Shown here piece by piece: positions 22,982 through 34,734 of a DNA stretch of 64,000 nt. Origin of the DNA: Tetragonia tetragonoides (taxonomy: Eukaryota > Streptophyta > Magnoliopsida > Caryophyllales > Aizoaceae). Location of the stretch: the NCBI GenBank assembly GCA_038025085.1, contig CM076140.1:22813501-22877500 (forward strand), given 5' to 3'. Position 1 is the stretch's first letter. Each line of letters begins with the position of its first letter. The notes beneath the pieces were generated by a model that saw only the letters and a list, made by a program, of their open reading frames with translations, was not told the DNA's origin and did no database searches. The position numbers and the translations under genes were made by a program.

Positions 22982-23520
22982 GAAAGCCAATTGGTGGCAA
23001 ACTAAGCCAATTGTACTCTATAATAAGAAAAGAATCCATTGGCTAAATGAGTAAAGGTTATACCATTTCGCTGCAAAAAGGTTATGCCATTGAATGTCTG
23101 TTCTAAGTGCAAAGAATTTCTGAAAGCCAATTGGTGGCAAACTAAAGGCCTGTTTGGCCTAGCTCCCCCAATTTCAACTTCTCCCAAATTTGTTCTTGTA
23201 CATCCCATTTTCATCCACTCTCACCTCCACCTCCACCAACTTCTAGAAGTTAAAATTTTAGCTTATTTTTCTAGTCCACTTCAAGCTTTATTTCAACTTC
23301 TTAGAAGTTGGAGATGGAGGGGGGAGTGAATGAAAATGAGGTGAGCAAAAAAAAATTTGGGAGGAGAAAGAGAAGTTGGAAGAAGGTAGGCCAAACGGGC
23401 CCTAAGCTAATTGTAGTCTATATTGAGAAAATAATCCATTGGCTAAATGAGTAAAGGTTATACCATTTCGCTGCAAAAAGGTTATAGAATTGAATGTCTG
23501 TTCTAAGTACCTACTATTGC
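22982..23520 (+). repeat. Tandem duplication in intron 1 of the first B3 gene, one copy split by a MITE
   Basis: About 140 bp starting GCCAATTGGTGGCAAACTAA occurs at about 22987 and again at about 23127. The second copy is interrupted at 23146-23402 and resumes GCTAATTGTAGTC. Both contain GGCTAAATGAGTAAAGGTTA. Confidence 0.85.
23146..23402. mobile_element. Tourist-like MITE (PIF/Harbinger)
   Basis: The 18-bp inverted ends are AGGCCTGTTTGGCCTAGC and GGGCCCGTTTGGCCTACC. The flanking TAA duplication is at 23143-23145 and 23403-23405. The empty site CAAACTAAGCCAATTG is preserved in the first tandem copy at about 23000, which proves the insertion. Confidence 0.88.
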
Positions 23521-23523
23521 ATA

Positions 23524-23651
23524 GCAAGGATGTCTTGGCCTAGTGGATAAACTAAGGTGTTCAGTAGTTTAGGTCCCAGGTTCGAATCGCTCCTCCCCTA
23601 TGTATAGTATATTGTACTGGCTTTTGTGCCGCAATTGAACCCAAAAAAACA
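23524..23651 (+). mobile_element. tRNA-derived SINE, copy 2
   Basis: It reads TCTTGGCCTAGTGGATAAAC with box-B-like GGTTCGAATCGCTCCTCCCC and a terminal A-rich tail, clearly related to the minus-strand SINE at 17618-17753. It lies in intron 1 of the B3 gene, antisense to that gene. No clear target duplication was found. Confidence 0.75.
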
Positions 23652-23898
23652 ACCATATATGTTCGAATCTCACAAGCTAATAGTTGAACTCATAGCATAA
23701 TTGGAATAAACATTCAAGATTTGCTCACTGGTACTCCATTAATGTGACATGCAAAGCAAAAATAGTTCAAATGGACTGAAATCTTACAAGTTGAGAGCGG
23801 AAATCACCCTCCAACATCTGACAGAACTGCAAGGACTGGAAATGGTCCCAATAGATGCTCTGTTCCCATGCAATGCATTCCTTACACTGTCCTTCCAT

Positions 23899-24742
23899 TT
23901 CTGAAACTGGAAGTAGAACAGGAAAAAGAAAAAAAAAAAAAAAGTTTTCTGATCATCAGATTTTGTAGAGAATAAGAAAAGAACAATATGATTAACAAAA
24001 ATTAAAAGGGATTTAACATATTACTTCTAGAATTTATCATGTGCATGAAATTCTTGACATTGTGATTTCATGAAGCAGAAACAAGAAAGGAGTAGAGGAA
24101 GATAGGATCTAGAGGATTTTGACAATTTCTGGGAGCCAGAGCAACTTCAGAATGTCCAAAGCAGAGAACTGAAATAAAGTATGCCACTAATATATTTGAG
24201 CAGTGTGGCTGGTCAAGTTTGTAAAATTCACTTGGCTTTGTCGTGTTGGAAATTACTAGCTGAGTATTTCTTTTTCGTTCACAACCAAGGATGTTTACCG
24301 TCGAACATAATGACTATTTTCTCGTGTTGGCTTGTAAAATTACTAGCAAGTATTAAAAGCAGTAACCCACCACATGAGGTCTTATTATTTATATATTCAT
24401 TTCATTTGAAAAAATAGTCACCATCCATATTTTAAAATGTTGTGAAATAGTGAGTGATTCATTTTACTCAGTCAAATAATATAAAAATTATCGTGGTACA
24501 TTTAAAATTATTATTTGCTTATGGTACTTGTAGTTACACCAACAGTAATGCAAGATGAATTGGTAGTGGTGTTTTGTAGTTTTGGTAATTCAACAAATCC
24601 TTAAATAGAACCTAAATAAATTAAGTATTTCAATATAAAAATAGTAATAACAATAATTAAAATTTATATTATTAATAATGTTATTAATATTATTACTAAT
24701 ATTAATAAATTTTTATTATTTTTTAAGTAGTTTGAAATTTTA
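23899..24742. other. Upstream region of the first B3 gene
   Basis: AT-rich sequence between the B3 gene start and the LINE. It should hold the promoter of the minus-strand gene. I could not place a TATA box with confidence and see no gene. Confidence 0.5.
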
Positions 24743-24797
24743 TTTTAGGGTAGTTTTTTTTTTTTTTTTTTTTTGAGTGAAAGACCGATATCGGTCA

Positions 24798-27700
24798 TCA
24801 ATCTTCCATTAATTTCTCCAAATCGGAACATAAGGCAGCATGAACATTGGTTGGGAAAGACGCATCCCAAAACCAACTCCCTACTTCCCAGGACTGCACA
24901 TGAGCAAGCTCATGGGCCACAGAATTACCACTACGCTTAACAAAGGACCAAGACACACTATGAAAGCAATTAACAAGCGACAAAGCGTCCTCTACAATCA
25001 AACTGAAACTACTTAAACCACAAATACGACTATTTATAATAGTAAAAACCTCCAAATTGTCCGTCTCTAACACAATATGTTCAAACTCGTATAGCGAAGC
25101 AATCTGCAGTCCTTGAACAACGACTTTCGCTTCAATAACAACAACATCCCACCTTCCTAAAAGGTTCATGGTCACACCCACAAGAGGACAACCTAGAGAA
25201 TCACGACATATAATCCCCAATGAGGAACCCACATCACAAAAATGGACAGCGTCAACGTCTATCTCAATCATGCCCGAGCTAGGAGGAGCCCAGACTGTAC
25301 TGAACTTCGGCATGTGCACAACAGTGCTTTGTATCTCTCCCTCACGAGTAAGTTCATCCAGCATTTTATCAACATATCTGATGATGTCTTGTGGGCTTCG
25401 AATGAGTCCTTCGGAAATCCTTTTGTTCCGCGATTCCCAAATAGCCCAAGCAAAAACAAAGAACTTACACAGATCATCCTCCTCCAAATTCAACATAACC
25501 ACATCCACCCAGTCATGAAAATAGCGATAAGGCTGATCAAGAGGATCAGATAGAGCACTGGCCTCCCACGTAGCAGCAGCCAGAGGACATTCACAAAGAG
25601 CATGGAAACCAGTCTCTAGATAACCCGATCACCAGTTACAATCATCACCTATAGCTTCAATTCGTCTATGTAAGCCAACACGAGTTGGAAGCGCTTCCTT
25701 GCACGCTCTCCAAATAAACATCTTGACACGTGGAGGGATGTTGCAATGCCAAATCTTAGACCAAAGAGAATGGTCTACAGTAGAAGAAGAAGCCATAGAT
25801 TCACATCCTTGAGAAGCAGAAATACCATGATAAGCACTTTTGACTGAGAATAAACCCTTTTTATCCCAAAACCAGTAAGGCACATCATCTGGGAGCCGCA
25901 AACTAAGAGGAATAGCAAGTATTCTCTCAACATCAACTGGGTAAAAGAGTCCATTCACAACATCAGTTCGCCAAGTCTGCGAAATAGGATCAATTAGATC
26001 ACAAACTCGCTGCACAGTTGAAGAGTCCTGATTGGGACTAATACCCTTGTGAGATCCTTCCCAAGGCAACCAGGGATCACGCCAAATACTAATAGAATTG
26101 CCACTGCCAACACGCCAGCACATACCCTTTCTCAAAACCCAAATAGCTTTGTGGATTACTCTCCAAGAGTAACTGGGGTTATTTCCTAGCGGCGAAGACA
26201 AGAAATCTCCATGAGGATAATATTTAGCCCTAAGCATTTCACCCAGGAGCCCACCGCCGCCATTCATAAGTCGCCAATCTTGTTTCGCAAGAAGGGCCCA
26301 ATTAAACATTTTCATATCCCTCAAACCCAAGCCACCTTCACTTTTCTATTTGCACATATTGGCCCAGGAGATCCAATGGATTTGTCCCCAAAAGAATTGA
26401 GATATCAAGGAACGAACCTCGTTGAAAAAGCTAACTGGTATTTAAATACACTCATCACATAGGTAGGGATTGCTTGGGCCACCGCCTTAATCATCACTTC
26501 CATACCCGCTTTTGATAACAGTAAACCTTTCCAACCTTGAAGCTTGTTCCGAATTCGCTCCTTAAGAGAATTACACAAATCTTTTTTTTAGCGCCCCACT
26601 GTAGTATGAAACCCAAGGTAGCGATCATGGGACTCGACTTCATCAACACCCAGTATACCCACCACAAGAGAACAAGCATGAGGTTGAACACACTTGCTAA
26701 ATGATACCTTGGACTTTGCAAGACTCACATGTTGCCCCGATGCTCCCTCATAAAGAGCCAATATATCACGAATGACAGTGGCTTCCCCTGGGACAACTCT
26801 CAAAAATAACAAACTATCATCCGCAAAGAATAAATGTGTAAGAGCAGGAGGCAGTGGGACAAATACGAACCCCAAGGAGGGCCCCCAATTTCGCCGCCCT
26901 TCGAATTAAGCCAGACAACACTTCAGCACACAGAATAAATAAATATGGAGAGATAGGATCACCTTGTCAGAGACCCCTACCTGGGGAGAACACATCAGAT
27001 GGCTGGCCATTAATAAGAAGTGAGAAGGATACATATTTAGCACATACCATAACCCGATCAATCCAATTGCTATCAAAGCCAAATTTACAAGGAACTGCCT
27101 CTAAGAAACCCCATTCAATACCTTCATAGGCTTTAGCCATATCCAATTTCAGAGCACCAAAACCCTCACTAGAAGTCGAAGACTTCATAAAATGGAAGGT
27201 CTCCAGAGCCATCATAACATTATCAGTAATAAGACGCCCCGGTGTAAACGCACTCTAGTTGAGAGAAATAATATCGGGGAGGAATACTTTTAATCGATTG
27301 GCAAGCACCTTGGACACCAATTTATAAATAACATTGCACAAGCTTATGGGTCGAAAATCCGTAATACATTCAGGATTCTTCTTCTTGGGGATTAAAATAA
27401 TAAAAGTATGATTCAACCCCTCGGGTATGACACCCCCATTCAATACATCAATCACTAAATTAGCCACCGAGTCACCCACAATATGCCAATAATTCTGAAA
27501 AAAGAGAGGGCACATACCATCAGCGCCGGGAGATTTGAGAGCGTGCATTTGACTAAGAGCAATACGCACCTCCTCCTTGGAATAAGGCTGTTGCAGACCA
27601 GCATTCACAGCTACTGTAACACGAGCATGAACTCCGTCTAGGGCCTCCTCCATGTGATAAATATCAGTAGCAGTAAAAAGTGATGAAAAGTAATCATTTG

Positions 27701-28481
27701 CTATGCGACCCACAGCTACATTACCTTGCCCGACATTACTCAAAGCGAAATAAACGAGGGGACCTCCTGTTGCGCTCCTCCCCAAACAACTGGAGTTTTA
27801 TTGGGGAGTGATTAGAGATCTCCCGCTCAAGATGAATGAGTTGTGAGTGCGGAAAAAGATACATCCAGTCATTTGAAGCCATACCACGGTCCAAGCGACT
27901 TTGAACATTGTCCACCCCACCACAGCCATTATCATAGGTAAACCGGTCACCCGTGAATCTGACATCCCTTAACCCGCATTTATCAACCGCTTCACGAAAC
28001 GCCATCATCTGCCTATCCAAACGATCATTACGTCCACACATCTCTGAAACAAACAAAATCTCGTTGAAGTCACCAATACAAACCCAAGGGTCTGAGCGTT
28101 CACCAACAAGTAACTCAAGTAACTGCAGAGACAAATGTCGATTAGGCACTTCGGGCCACCCGTAAATACCCGTGAGCCTCCATTCCGGATCACCCAAGCC
28201 GCCCTCCATAAGAACATCAATATGGTGCAATGATTAGGATATGAGGGAAATAGAGAGGTCCCTCTTCCACAACATCGCTAAGCCACCTGATCTACCAGCA
28301 CTATCCACAAAAATACCATCATAATCACGAAGTTTTTCACGAATCGGAACCATTTCACGTCCGCTCAATTTTGTTTCACATAAAAAAGAACGGACCGGGC
28401 CTCTCTTCGAACTAGGTCACGGAGTAAAGCAAATGCCCGGGGATTGCCCAGTCCCCGGCAGTTGAGGCTTAAGCAACTCAT
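24798..28481 (-). pseudogene. LINE ORF2: endonuclease, reverse transcriptase, zinc-binding region, RNase H
   Basis: It starts MSCLSLNCRGLGNPRAFALL. The APE-type endonuclease has IGDFNEIL and SRLDRGMASNDW, but the conserved SDH motif reads SNHSPI, losing a catalytic Asp. RT follows with ALKSPGADGMCPLFF, LIPKKKNPECITDFRPISL, KLDMAKAYEGIEW, a stop just before QGDP (near 26970), then the FADDSLLF active site. Next come the zinc-binding domain (25629-26330) and RNase H with IDVDAV, IEAKV, LETDN and NSVAHELAH. Several stops and frame changes (near 28240, 27780, 27255, 26970, 26590, 25620) make it nonfunctional. Confidence 0.9.
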
Positions 28482-28645
28482 TGTGCCCGGCTGGGTTGGG
28501 CTACACCAACCTCCGCCGATCTAGGGGATGTATTACCATCTCCCTCAATGTCAGACACCTTGCTAGAATCAGAGTTGTAAACTTTGTTGGTTTTACACTC
28601 CTTCTCCAACTCCATCATATCAGAATCCCCAAGTGTATCTCTCAT

Positions 28646-29941
28646 TCATTTCCCAGGAATGTCAGGTTCTTTAGTATCATCAGAAGCACCCCCCTCTTCA
28701 TGGTTAATCATGCCCTTCCTAGCCCAACGAAACCATCTTCTATGCCCCCCACTCGTGGCTTTCTTCATTTTCCCAACATGACCCACCTCTTTGCTAACAT
28801 CAGGTATAATATTAGCTTGTTCATCAATGGTTAGTTGCCCCAAATTTGGGATTGGGACCGACACCTCAGTAGGAGTTGTTGTAGCATCTGGCCCAACCGT
28901 CGCAGGACCCTCCATTTTAGTAGAATCATTAGCAGATCCCTGCTTCTGGGGCGGTTGGGATTCAGCATTCTCAACCGTCGTAGTCCTCGTGTTCGCAGAA
29001 TTAGGTGATTCAAAACACTCTTCCTCCACCTGAACAACTTATGCTCCCTTCTCATGAACACCACTAGTAGGGCATTCCTTTCGTGTGACTCCAGTTTCAC
29101 TATCAAAATTTAACCCTTTTTCACAAGATCCAGCATTATCAACCCCAAGACAAGCAAACAACTTCCTCCCCTTCTGCCTATCAGCCATGGGGACCCTACG
29201 TGTCATCTTGTTTGGTGTAGCACGTAACCAAGGTCCATATTGAAGACCATGAATCCTCAACTCCTCTTCACTACAAGCTTCACATTCCTTTTCTAAATGC
29301 CCAATAATACCACAAGCATAGCAGTAATTGGGTAAGAATCGATACTTCAATTGGAGCCAATCTCCTTTTGTGTCATCAAAAGCCATTTTCAAGCCTCTAC
29401 TCAAAGGTTTCAAAATGTCAATCTCAATCCTAACATTCAAGGCCTTGTCCCACCCAAAAACATTTGAGGGGTCGAAATCGACAAACTTGCCAATATGATT
29501 GCCCACAGCCTTCGCATTTACCGAATCTCGAGCCCCAAAAGGAACATTGAGCACTTTAACCTAGAACAAAGCTTTGTTGAATTGCAAATCATCAGGCCTA
29601 TCCATTCCCTTGATCACCCAAAGTGCCAACAAATGGTTGTCAAAAGACCAAGGCTCATGTTTCAGAACAAAAAATCTATCTCCCTCACTAAAGAATTGAA
29701 AAATGAACGTACACGAATCCAAATCCTTACTAATGAGATCCTTCCGAGCCCTGAAAATCTTCCTAATAGTTTTCTTAAAAACCCTACGATTAAACGGTTT
29801 TTGCGTCATAAGACGCCCAGCAAGACTCCAAGAAATACGTTTATCCTCCTCTCCCACCTTCTTCCCTTGAACCACCACCACCGTGTCTTCCTCAGAAGTC
29901 AGACGAAGTTTCTCCCAATCCTTAGTTAGAGATTCTGCCAT
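28646..29941 (-). pseudogene. LINE ORF1: nucleic-acid-binding protein with CCHC knuckle
   Basis: A single frame of 432 codons from MAESLTKDWEKLRL to a stop at 28646, broken by two in-frame stops. One is a TAG where Trp is expected (29561-29563); the other is a TAA (29039-29041). The N-terminal half is the DUF4283-like domain (ISWSLAGRLM, FFVLKHEPWSFDNHLLALW). A CCHC knuckle CYACGIIGHLEKEC follows near 29270-29320. The C-terminal part is Thr/Pro-rich. The protein class coats LINE RNA. Confidence 0.88.
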
Positions 29942-30194
29942 TGTGGCGTTAAACAACAAAACCTCAGTACAACACACACACCATCAACAAAGAAGCAAAG
30001 TAACAAAAATAAACAATCAGAGATTGATCCTACAGGAATTGCAGGAACAATCAGAGCACTCACACGGAGGAAATCAGAAAAAACTGTCACTTGCAGTTGT
30101 CAGTAACCGCTCACATCAAGGCAGGCGCTTGAGAGAGTTTTTCTAGAGAGAGAGAGAGTCATAATGTGAATGTAGGAGATACATTTCAGGGTAG

Positions 30195-31640
30195 CTTTTA
30201 GAAAAGAGAATCAAATTTAATGGTATTTTCAACGTTAGCTTTTTAGTAGTCATGGGCATATTCTCTTGATGTAAACGGATCTGCCATCCGTGGACAACCC
30301 ATTCACCCAAATTACTTATATGGATAAAGACCCTAATAAATAGATTCTTTTGCGGATGATGGATGAAGCGCGTTGGATTCGGGTGTACATTTTTCATTGA
30401 CGCACCACAGTTCCCTCAAGTCAATTGGTTAGGTATTCAATTAGACCCTAGCCCTAATTTAGTTCAATTCAACTTATTGAAGTAGAAAGCCTAGAACCCA
30501 AATTACTATCTGTTCTGTGTAAACTTGTAGATATCAAAGTATTAGCTAGTGGGTATCGCGAATTAAGAGCTCAACCTTACCGAAGGATCCCAAGATAACT
30601 TATATCTGTCTCGTACAGTCCCTTTTTGATTCATTTTGAGCCTAATTATGTGTATGTATGATTGAATTGGCTTTTGGTATGAAATTGAGAACCTCTGTTT
30701 AGTAGTAATCTATTTTAGTAGTAGCCAATATTGCTAATGTTAAGTATGTGTAAAATGGGTGAAATTAACCTCTGAGTATAGTACTTCTTGTAAATGTGTA
30801 TTCTGTTCAGAATATATGTTTGATTGTAGAGTTTTTATGAACCAGGTCTAAGAATAAGGAAATTGAGTTATTATAAGCTAAGTTATGAAGAGGTGGGTAG
30901 TAAGAGTTACTACCTTAGTTTCAACTAAAGAAAGAGAAGAAAAGAGATTGTTAATGTGTTCTTTTGAGATGAACTATATGAATGATTCTATGTACCAGTA
31001 CAAGTTAGATAAATGAAAGTAGAATGTGTAATATGTTACCAGCTCTATGAATGACTTGATGTGAAAACTGTTATAAAAAAGAAAGGAAGTGAAGAGTAAA
31101 CTTCCTTTAAGAAAGTTTATAAGATATTCAATAAGTTACGAAGTAAGGAAGACTAAATGACTTGTTTTATGTTAGTTCCTTATGAGAAGTTATGTGAGTC
31201 TAAACTACTTAAGCTATTAAGAACGTAAAGTGAAAGATGGCTTTGGGCAGTAGGAACCTATGGTACTCCAGATGTGTTACATGGGAGACGTCCCCAGAGT
31301 AGCTGTGGTCCCCAAGATGTGACCTGGCCCCCAAGATGCGGCCATGACCCCAAGATGTGGTCAGCAGGTGTAACACATTTTGCCCCCAAGATGTGGCTTG
31401 ACCCCCAAGATGCCGTCAAGGGTTTAAACGCCCCAATCCGCTTCACGAAACTATTTACCATCCATCTAGTTAAAAAACATAAATCGGAATATATGTTTAC
31501 AAAATATTATATTTTTTTATACTATTTTTCAAGGGTTTTTAAGGTAATGTTTTTAAAATAGATGATAATTACTTGTAAATATTGAATAAAGTTAAAATGA
31601 AGAGGGATTTAAAAAAAAAAAAAAATTCTCTTGTTGATGC
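30195..31640. other. Intergenic spacer with a short degenerate repeat
   Basis: AT-rich and without a recognisable gene. The only structure seen is the CCCCAAGATGTGG repeat listed separately. Confidence 0.5.
31298..31420 (+). repeat. Degenerate CCCCAAGATGYGG minisatellite
   Basis: About five copies of CCCCAAGATGTG/CGG, 15-50 bp apart, each followed by a variable YYATGA-like spacer. The GC content is well above that of the surroundings. Confidence 0.7.
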
Positions 31641-31653
31641 ACATAATGTATAA

Positions 31654-31774
31654 AAGGTCTCCTATGAGGCTGCCTCAAGGTGATGCTCTCTCTGTAGCCA
31701 AACATGACATAAGCATGACGTCATGCTTGTTAGAGGAGGCCTCACCTTGAGGCCGCCTCATACGAGTTTTTGTG
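31654..31774. mobile_element. Small palindromic MITE-like element
   Basis: The inverted arms are CTCCTATGAGGCTGCCTCAAG and, inverted, CTCGTATGAGGCGGCCTCAAG around a centre with GCATGACGTCATGC. A perfect 12-bp direct repeat CATAATGTATAA flanks it (31642-31653 and 31775-31786). Superfamily unknown. Confidence 0.65.
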
Positions 31775-31786
31775 CATAATGTATAA

Positions 31787-32451
31787 GTAAGCACATCTGA
31801 TATGTCATGGTAAATTTGAGTTGTTAGAGTTGCAAATGTTCTAAATATTCAATGAGAAGCTGAATGATTTTTAGGCGTTTTTTAGGGGGATTCTTAGATG
31901 TTTATGTAGCATAATTGTGTGTAGTTTATGTAGAATAATTGTGTGTAGTTTATGTAAATTTTAGTTAACGGTATTAAACTTTAGAGGTTGAGGTGAGTAG
32001 TAGAGTGGCGCACGCTCTACTTGTTCTTAGCAATGATCTTGGTTTAAATTTCATTTTCAACAATTTTAGAAGTTACTTAGCCATTAAAAAAAAAACACTT
32101 TCCGTAAGTAATAAAAACTGTCATCCATAACTATCCACTGCATTTTTACCCATATCATTCTATGGAGGAAGAGGCGAGGAACTGTTAAATCTTATAAAAG
32201 GTCTCTTGTGCGATTCCTGCTGGTTGTTTCATCGCACATCTTGTGACTGACCCCTCCATGAGGATTAAGGGCCCATAACAGGGTTCATGGGAGCGCCAGA
32301 AGAAACGTAATCCCTTTTTCATAATTCAGTAAGTCTCTCTTAACCCCCAAAAAATAAAATAAAATAAAATCTCTATCAGTTTTATAGGTCTATTAGAGCT
32401 GATATTTCTCTCTTTCATAAGCTAGTTCGTTAAAATAATAAAATCGCCTAT
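31787..32451. other. Intergenic spacer
   Basis: No gene or repeat recognised apart from a short AAAAT run near 32350. Confidence 0.5.
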
Positions 32452-32459
32452 GGCGCGAC

Positions 32460-33037
32460 TAGGGCTGCACAAGAATAGGTGTAGACTGGTTAGGTCCACG
32501 GTCTAGCTTTTATAGAATTTCGGTTTAGGTCCGGCTCGGTCTTTTTTCTGGTTTGGACCTGATTGGACCTGGTTGGACCGAAAACCTTTAAATTATAAAA
32601 AAACAAATATATAAAAAAGTGGCTTTGTGGGTTTTGATGGACCGAAAACTTTCGAATTATGAAAAAATATTTAAAAATGTGGTTTTGTGGGCTTTGTGAG
32701 CCGAAAATCTTTGAGTTTTTGATTTTTTTTAATTCATCCTTACATTGCTTAAACATATTAAGGCTTGTTTGGACTTTTATTGTGGTTTTTTTTGTTTTTT
32801 TTTTTCGTATTGTTTACTTGCTTGGAATTGAATATTATTTTGGTAATTTTTTTACGAGTAATATTAAAAATCGTAAAGGAGCTCAAAACAATTTAGGTCC
32901 ATTCAGGTTCGGTCCAGGTTTTTCAGGTTCGGTTAGGTCCAAGACCTATTGTATCTAGGTTAGGTCTTCGGTCTACCAATTGACTAAATTCAGGTTCGAT
33001 CCGATTCGGTTAGATTCTGGACCTATGTGCAGCCCTA
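32460..33037. mobile_element. Nonautonomous hAT element
   Basis: The inverted ends are TAGGGCTGCACA and TGTGCAGCCCTA. A perfect 8-bp duplication GGCGCGAC flanks it (32452-32459 and 33038-33045). Subterminal GGTTCGGTTAGGTCC-like motifs recur in both orientations, as expected for transposase sites. No transposase gene is present. Confidence 0.9.
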
Positions 33038-33045
33038 GGCGCGAC

Positions 33046-34698
33046 CGAGGCAAATTGAATCTTGAATTTGTGAGAGAAAATAGAAACCCAAAAGTTTGCT
33101 TTCATCCTGTATTGTGTACGGGCAAAAGCTTCCGCCTTCCGGGACGCCAAAAATACGAAAATACTAAGCAGAGTACGATGCATACATAAACGAGCTTTTT
33201 GTTTTGGGAATTATTACTAAGCAGAGTACTTAAATGCATGAAGATTAGTAAAATACACAGAATACAGTTTCATTTACATATCTCACGTACGTTCAGGTGA
33301 GAAGATACACAGGTGGTTATGGAGCAGCCTTCAAGGAAAATAATTCCCTGACATAGATTACCGTAACATAGCCATTTCCTTTCGCTTGCTCATATAATCA
33401 TCAGATTCGATGTTGCAACGACTAGAGGCCGTCTAGTCGTCTACCTACACACGATAAAAGTAGTTGATCAGACGCATGAAAAATGTAAGCTTTTGTATGG
33501 TTGGGGTGGGAAAACTAGTTCTTCATTAACCGCGCCAATTTAGAATGCATCCAAGAGAGTGCGTATCAGTGGTATGGCTACAGCACATTGTCACCAACAA
33601 ATATGACTGATAAAAAATTACTTTTAGCAGTAGTTAAGTATTAGTACCTTGAGTACATGAAGGTATGAACCTTACAGAAGAATCACACTCGGAAGACTGC
33701 AAAATAGTATGAAGCGCAGCAAAAAGTGACAAAACAATTTTGCTCATTGAAAAACCAAAACAAGAGGCAAGGGATCCTTTTCATAGCTATTGAACTCAAG
33801 TTATAGATTTTATAGGAATGGACAATCCAACAATTTACGACAACTGTAATCACCATGCTGTTCTCAGGTAAATAGAGCTGGTGACTCACAGTTTTCTAAG
33901 AAGACACACAGGATAGCATATATAGATAATATGTCATTAAACAAAATCAATTAGCTAGTTCTCCTTTGTCCATCAATACAACTAGCCATCAGCTGTTGGA
34001 AAGGGATCAGCTATAGCAAACAGCTACCTACCAAACAGAGTGTAACTAGACAATTTCTACAGCAAAGAGAGGTCTCAGCCTTGCCTAGTGTACTGATTCC
34101 TTGTGAATGGATTGCTCCTCCGCTACATGTGTATTATACTAACCTATGTGATAACACGACCCCAGTGCATTTCGAGAGGCAAAAAAGGGGGGGGGGGATA
34201 TGCAATGACTAAGTGATCATTTAAGTTAGACCCTTGATTGGAATGCATCGACTCTATTAATTCATAGCAAATAAAAAGCAAAAAACAGCTTATTGAGTCA
34301 TTTATTATTGTGCCTATGTCATAAGTTGGATAATGCATATCTTTCCAAGATCGTCCAGTCAGAAAAACTAGAAACCAATTACCATGTCAAAATTGCTGGT
34401 TCATAGATGGGGAGCCACTGGAATATGGCATTTCCATCACAATGCTTTCTTGAAGGGTGGTATTTTTCTGGCTCTACAATCAGGCTGCATGGTACCTGAT
34501 CCTGAACTCCTGTTCTAACTTTATGTGCAAAAGGAAATGTAATCATGGAAATGATTAATTAGAAAAAGGCTGAAGGATAGCTGTCTGGACTCTTGAAGTT
34601 TTTACAATGAATGTACGAATGAAATAATGCCTGAACAAGAGCGGAAATGCCACTTAGAAAGGGTATTAGGAAAATACTTAATAATTGCATGTTCCCGC
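33046..34698. other. Region downstream of the second B3 gene
   Basis: No coding sequence recognised. It probably includes the 3' UTR of the minus-strand B3 gene. A G-run of about 11 lies near 34188-34198. Confidence 0.5.
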
Positions 34699-34715
34699 GG
34701 GGGGGGGGGGGGGGG
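34699..34715. repeat. Homopolymer G17 tract just past the stop of the second B3 gene
   Basis: Seventeen consecutive G on the plus strand (C on the transcript), 20 bp beyond the TGA of the minus-strand gene. Length may be unreliable in assembly. Confidence 0.9.
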
Positions 34716-34734
34716 TTGTCAGGAACAGTAGTTG

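Larger units (their letters stand above)
21286..23898 (-). pseudogene. REM-type gene with two B3 DNA-binding domains, one in-frame stop
   Basis: Exon 1 is 23898-23788 (starts MEGQCKECIAWEQSIYWDHF, donor GTAAGA). Exon 2 is 22807 to about 22252 and holds B3 domain 1 (IPKKFFENV, LKGPSG, DGWGDFVKAFSLEENDILIF, LCEKESSYFIKKC). Exon 3 is 22022-21835 with the family signature RRPVTEAEKEAAL and SFLVVMRTTHVYKAFYM. The last exon is 21611-21286 with B3 domain 2 (SKWIAAINL, CRGWKEFSLGN, EEFDVCLFKLAS). REM proteins are plant nuclear DNA-binding proteins. Codon 65, expected Trp before EVEL, is TGA (22724-22726). No other lesion is seen within the exons. The junctions after exons 2 and 3 are unresolved: the best phase-matched donor for exon 2 is at 22251, and a small exon may lie between 21611 and 21835. 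It could be a recent pseudogene, or translation could start downstream. Confidence 0.8.
24754..30183 (-). mobile_element. L1-type LINE, full length, inactive
   Basis: It runs on the minus strand from about 30183 to a poly-A tail (poly-T on plus, 24754-24774). It is flanked by an 11-bp duplication with one mismatch, TTTTAGGGTAG (24743-24753) and TTTCAGGGTAG (30184-30194). It carries ORF1 (28646-29941) and ORF2 (24798-28481), the usual plant L1 layout with a C-terminal RNase H. Both ORFs have nonsense or frameshift lesions. Confidence 0.93.

Noticed and set aside
28481..28834. 117-codon plus-strand ORF
   Set aside because: Shadow of the ORF1-ORF2 junction of the LINE.
30195..34698. Hidden host gene in the spacer
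   Set aside because: No ORF here shows a domain or plausible splice-linked frame; only repeats and a hAT element were supported.
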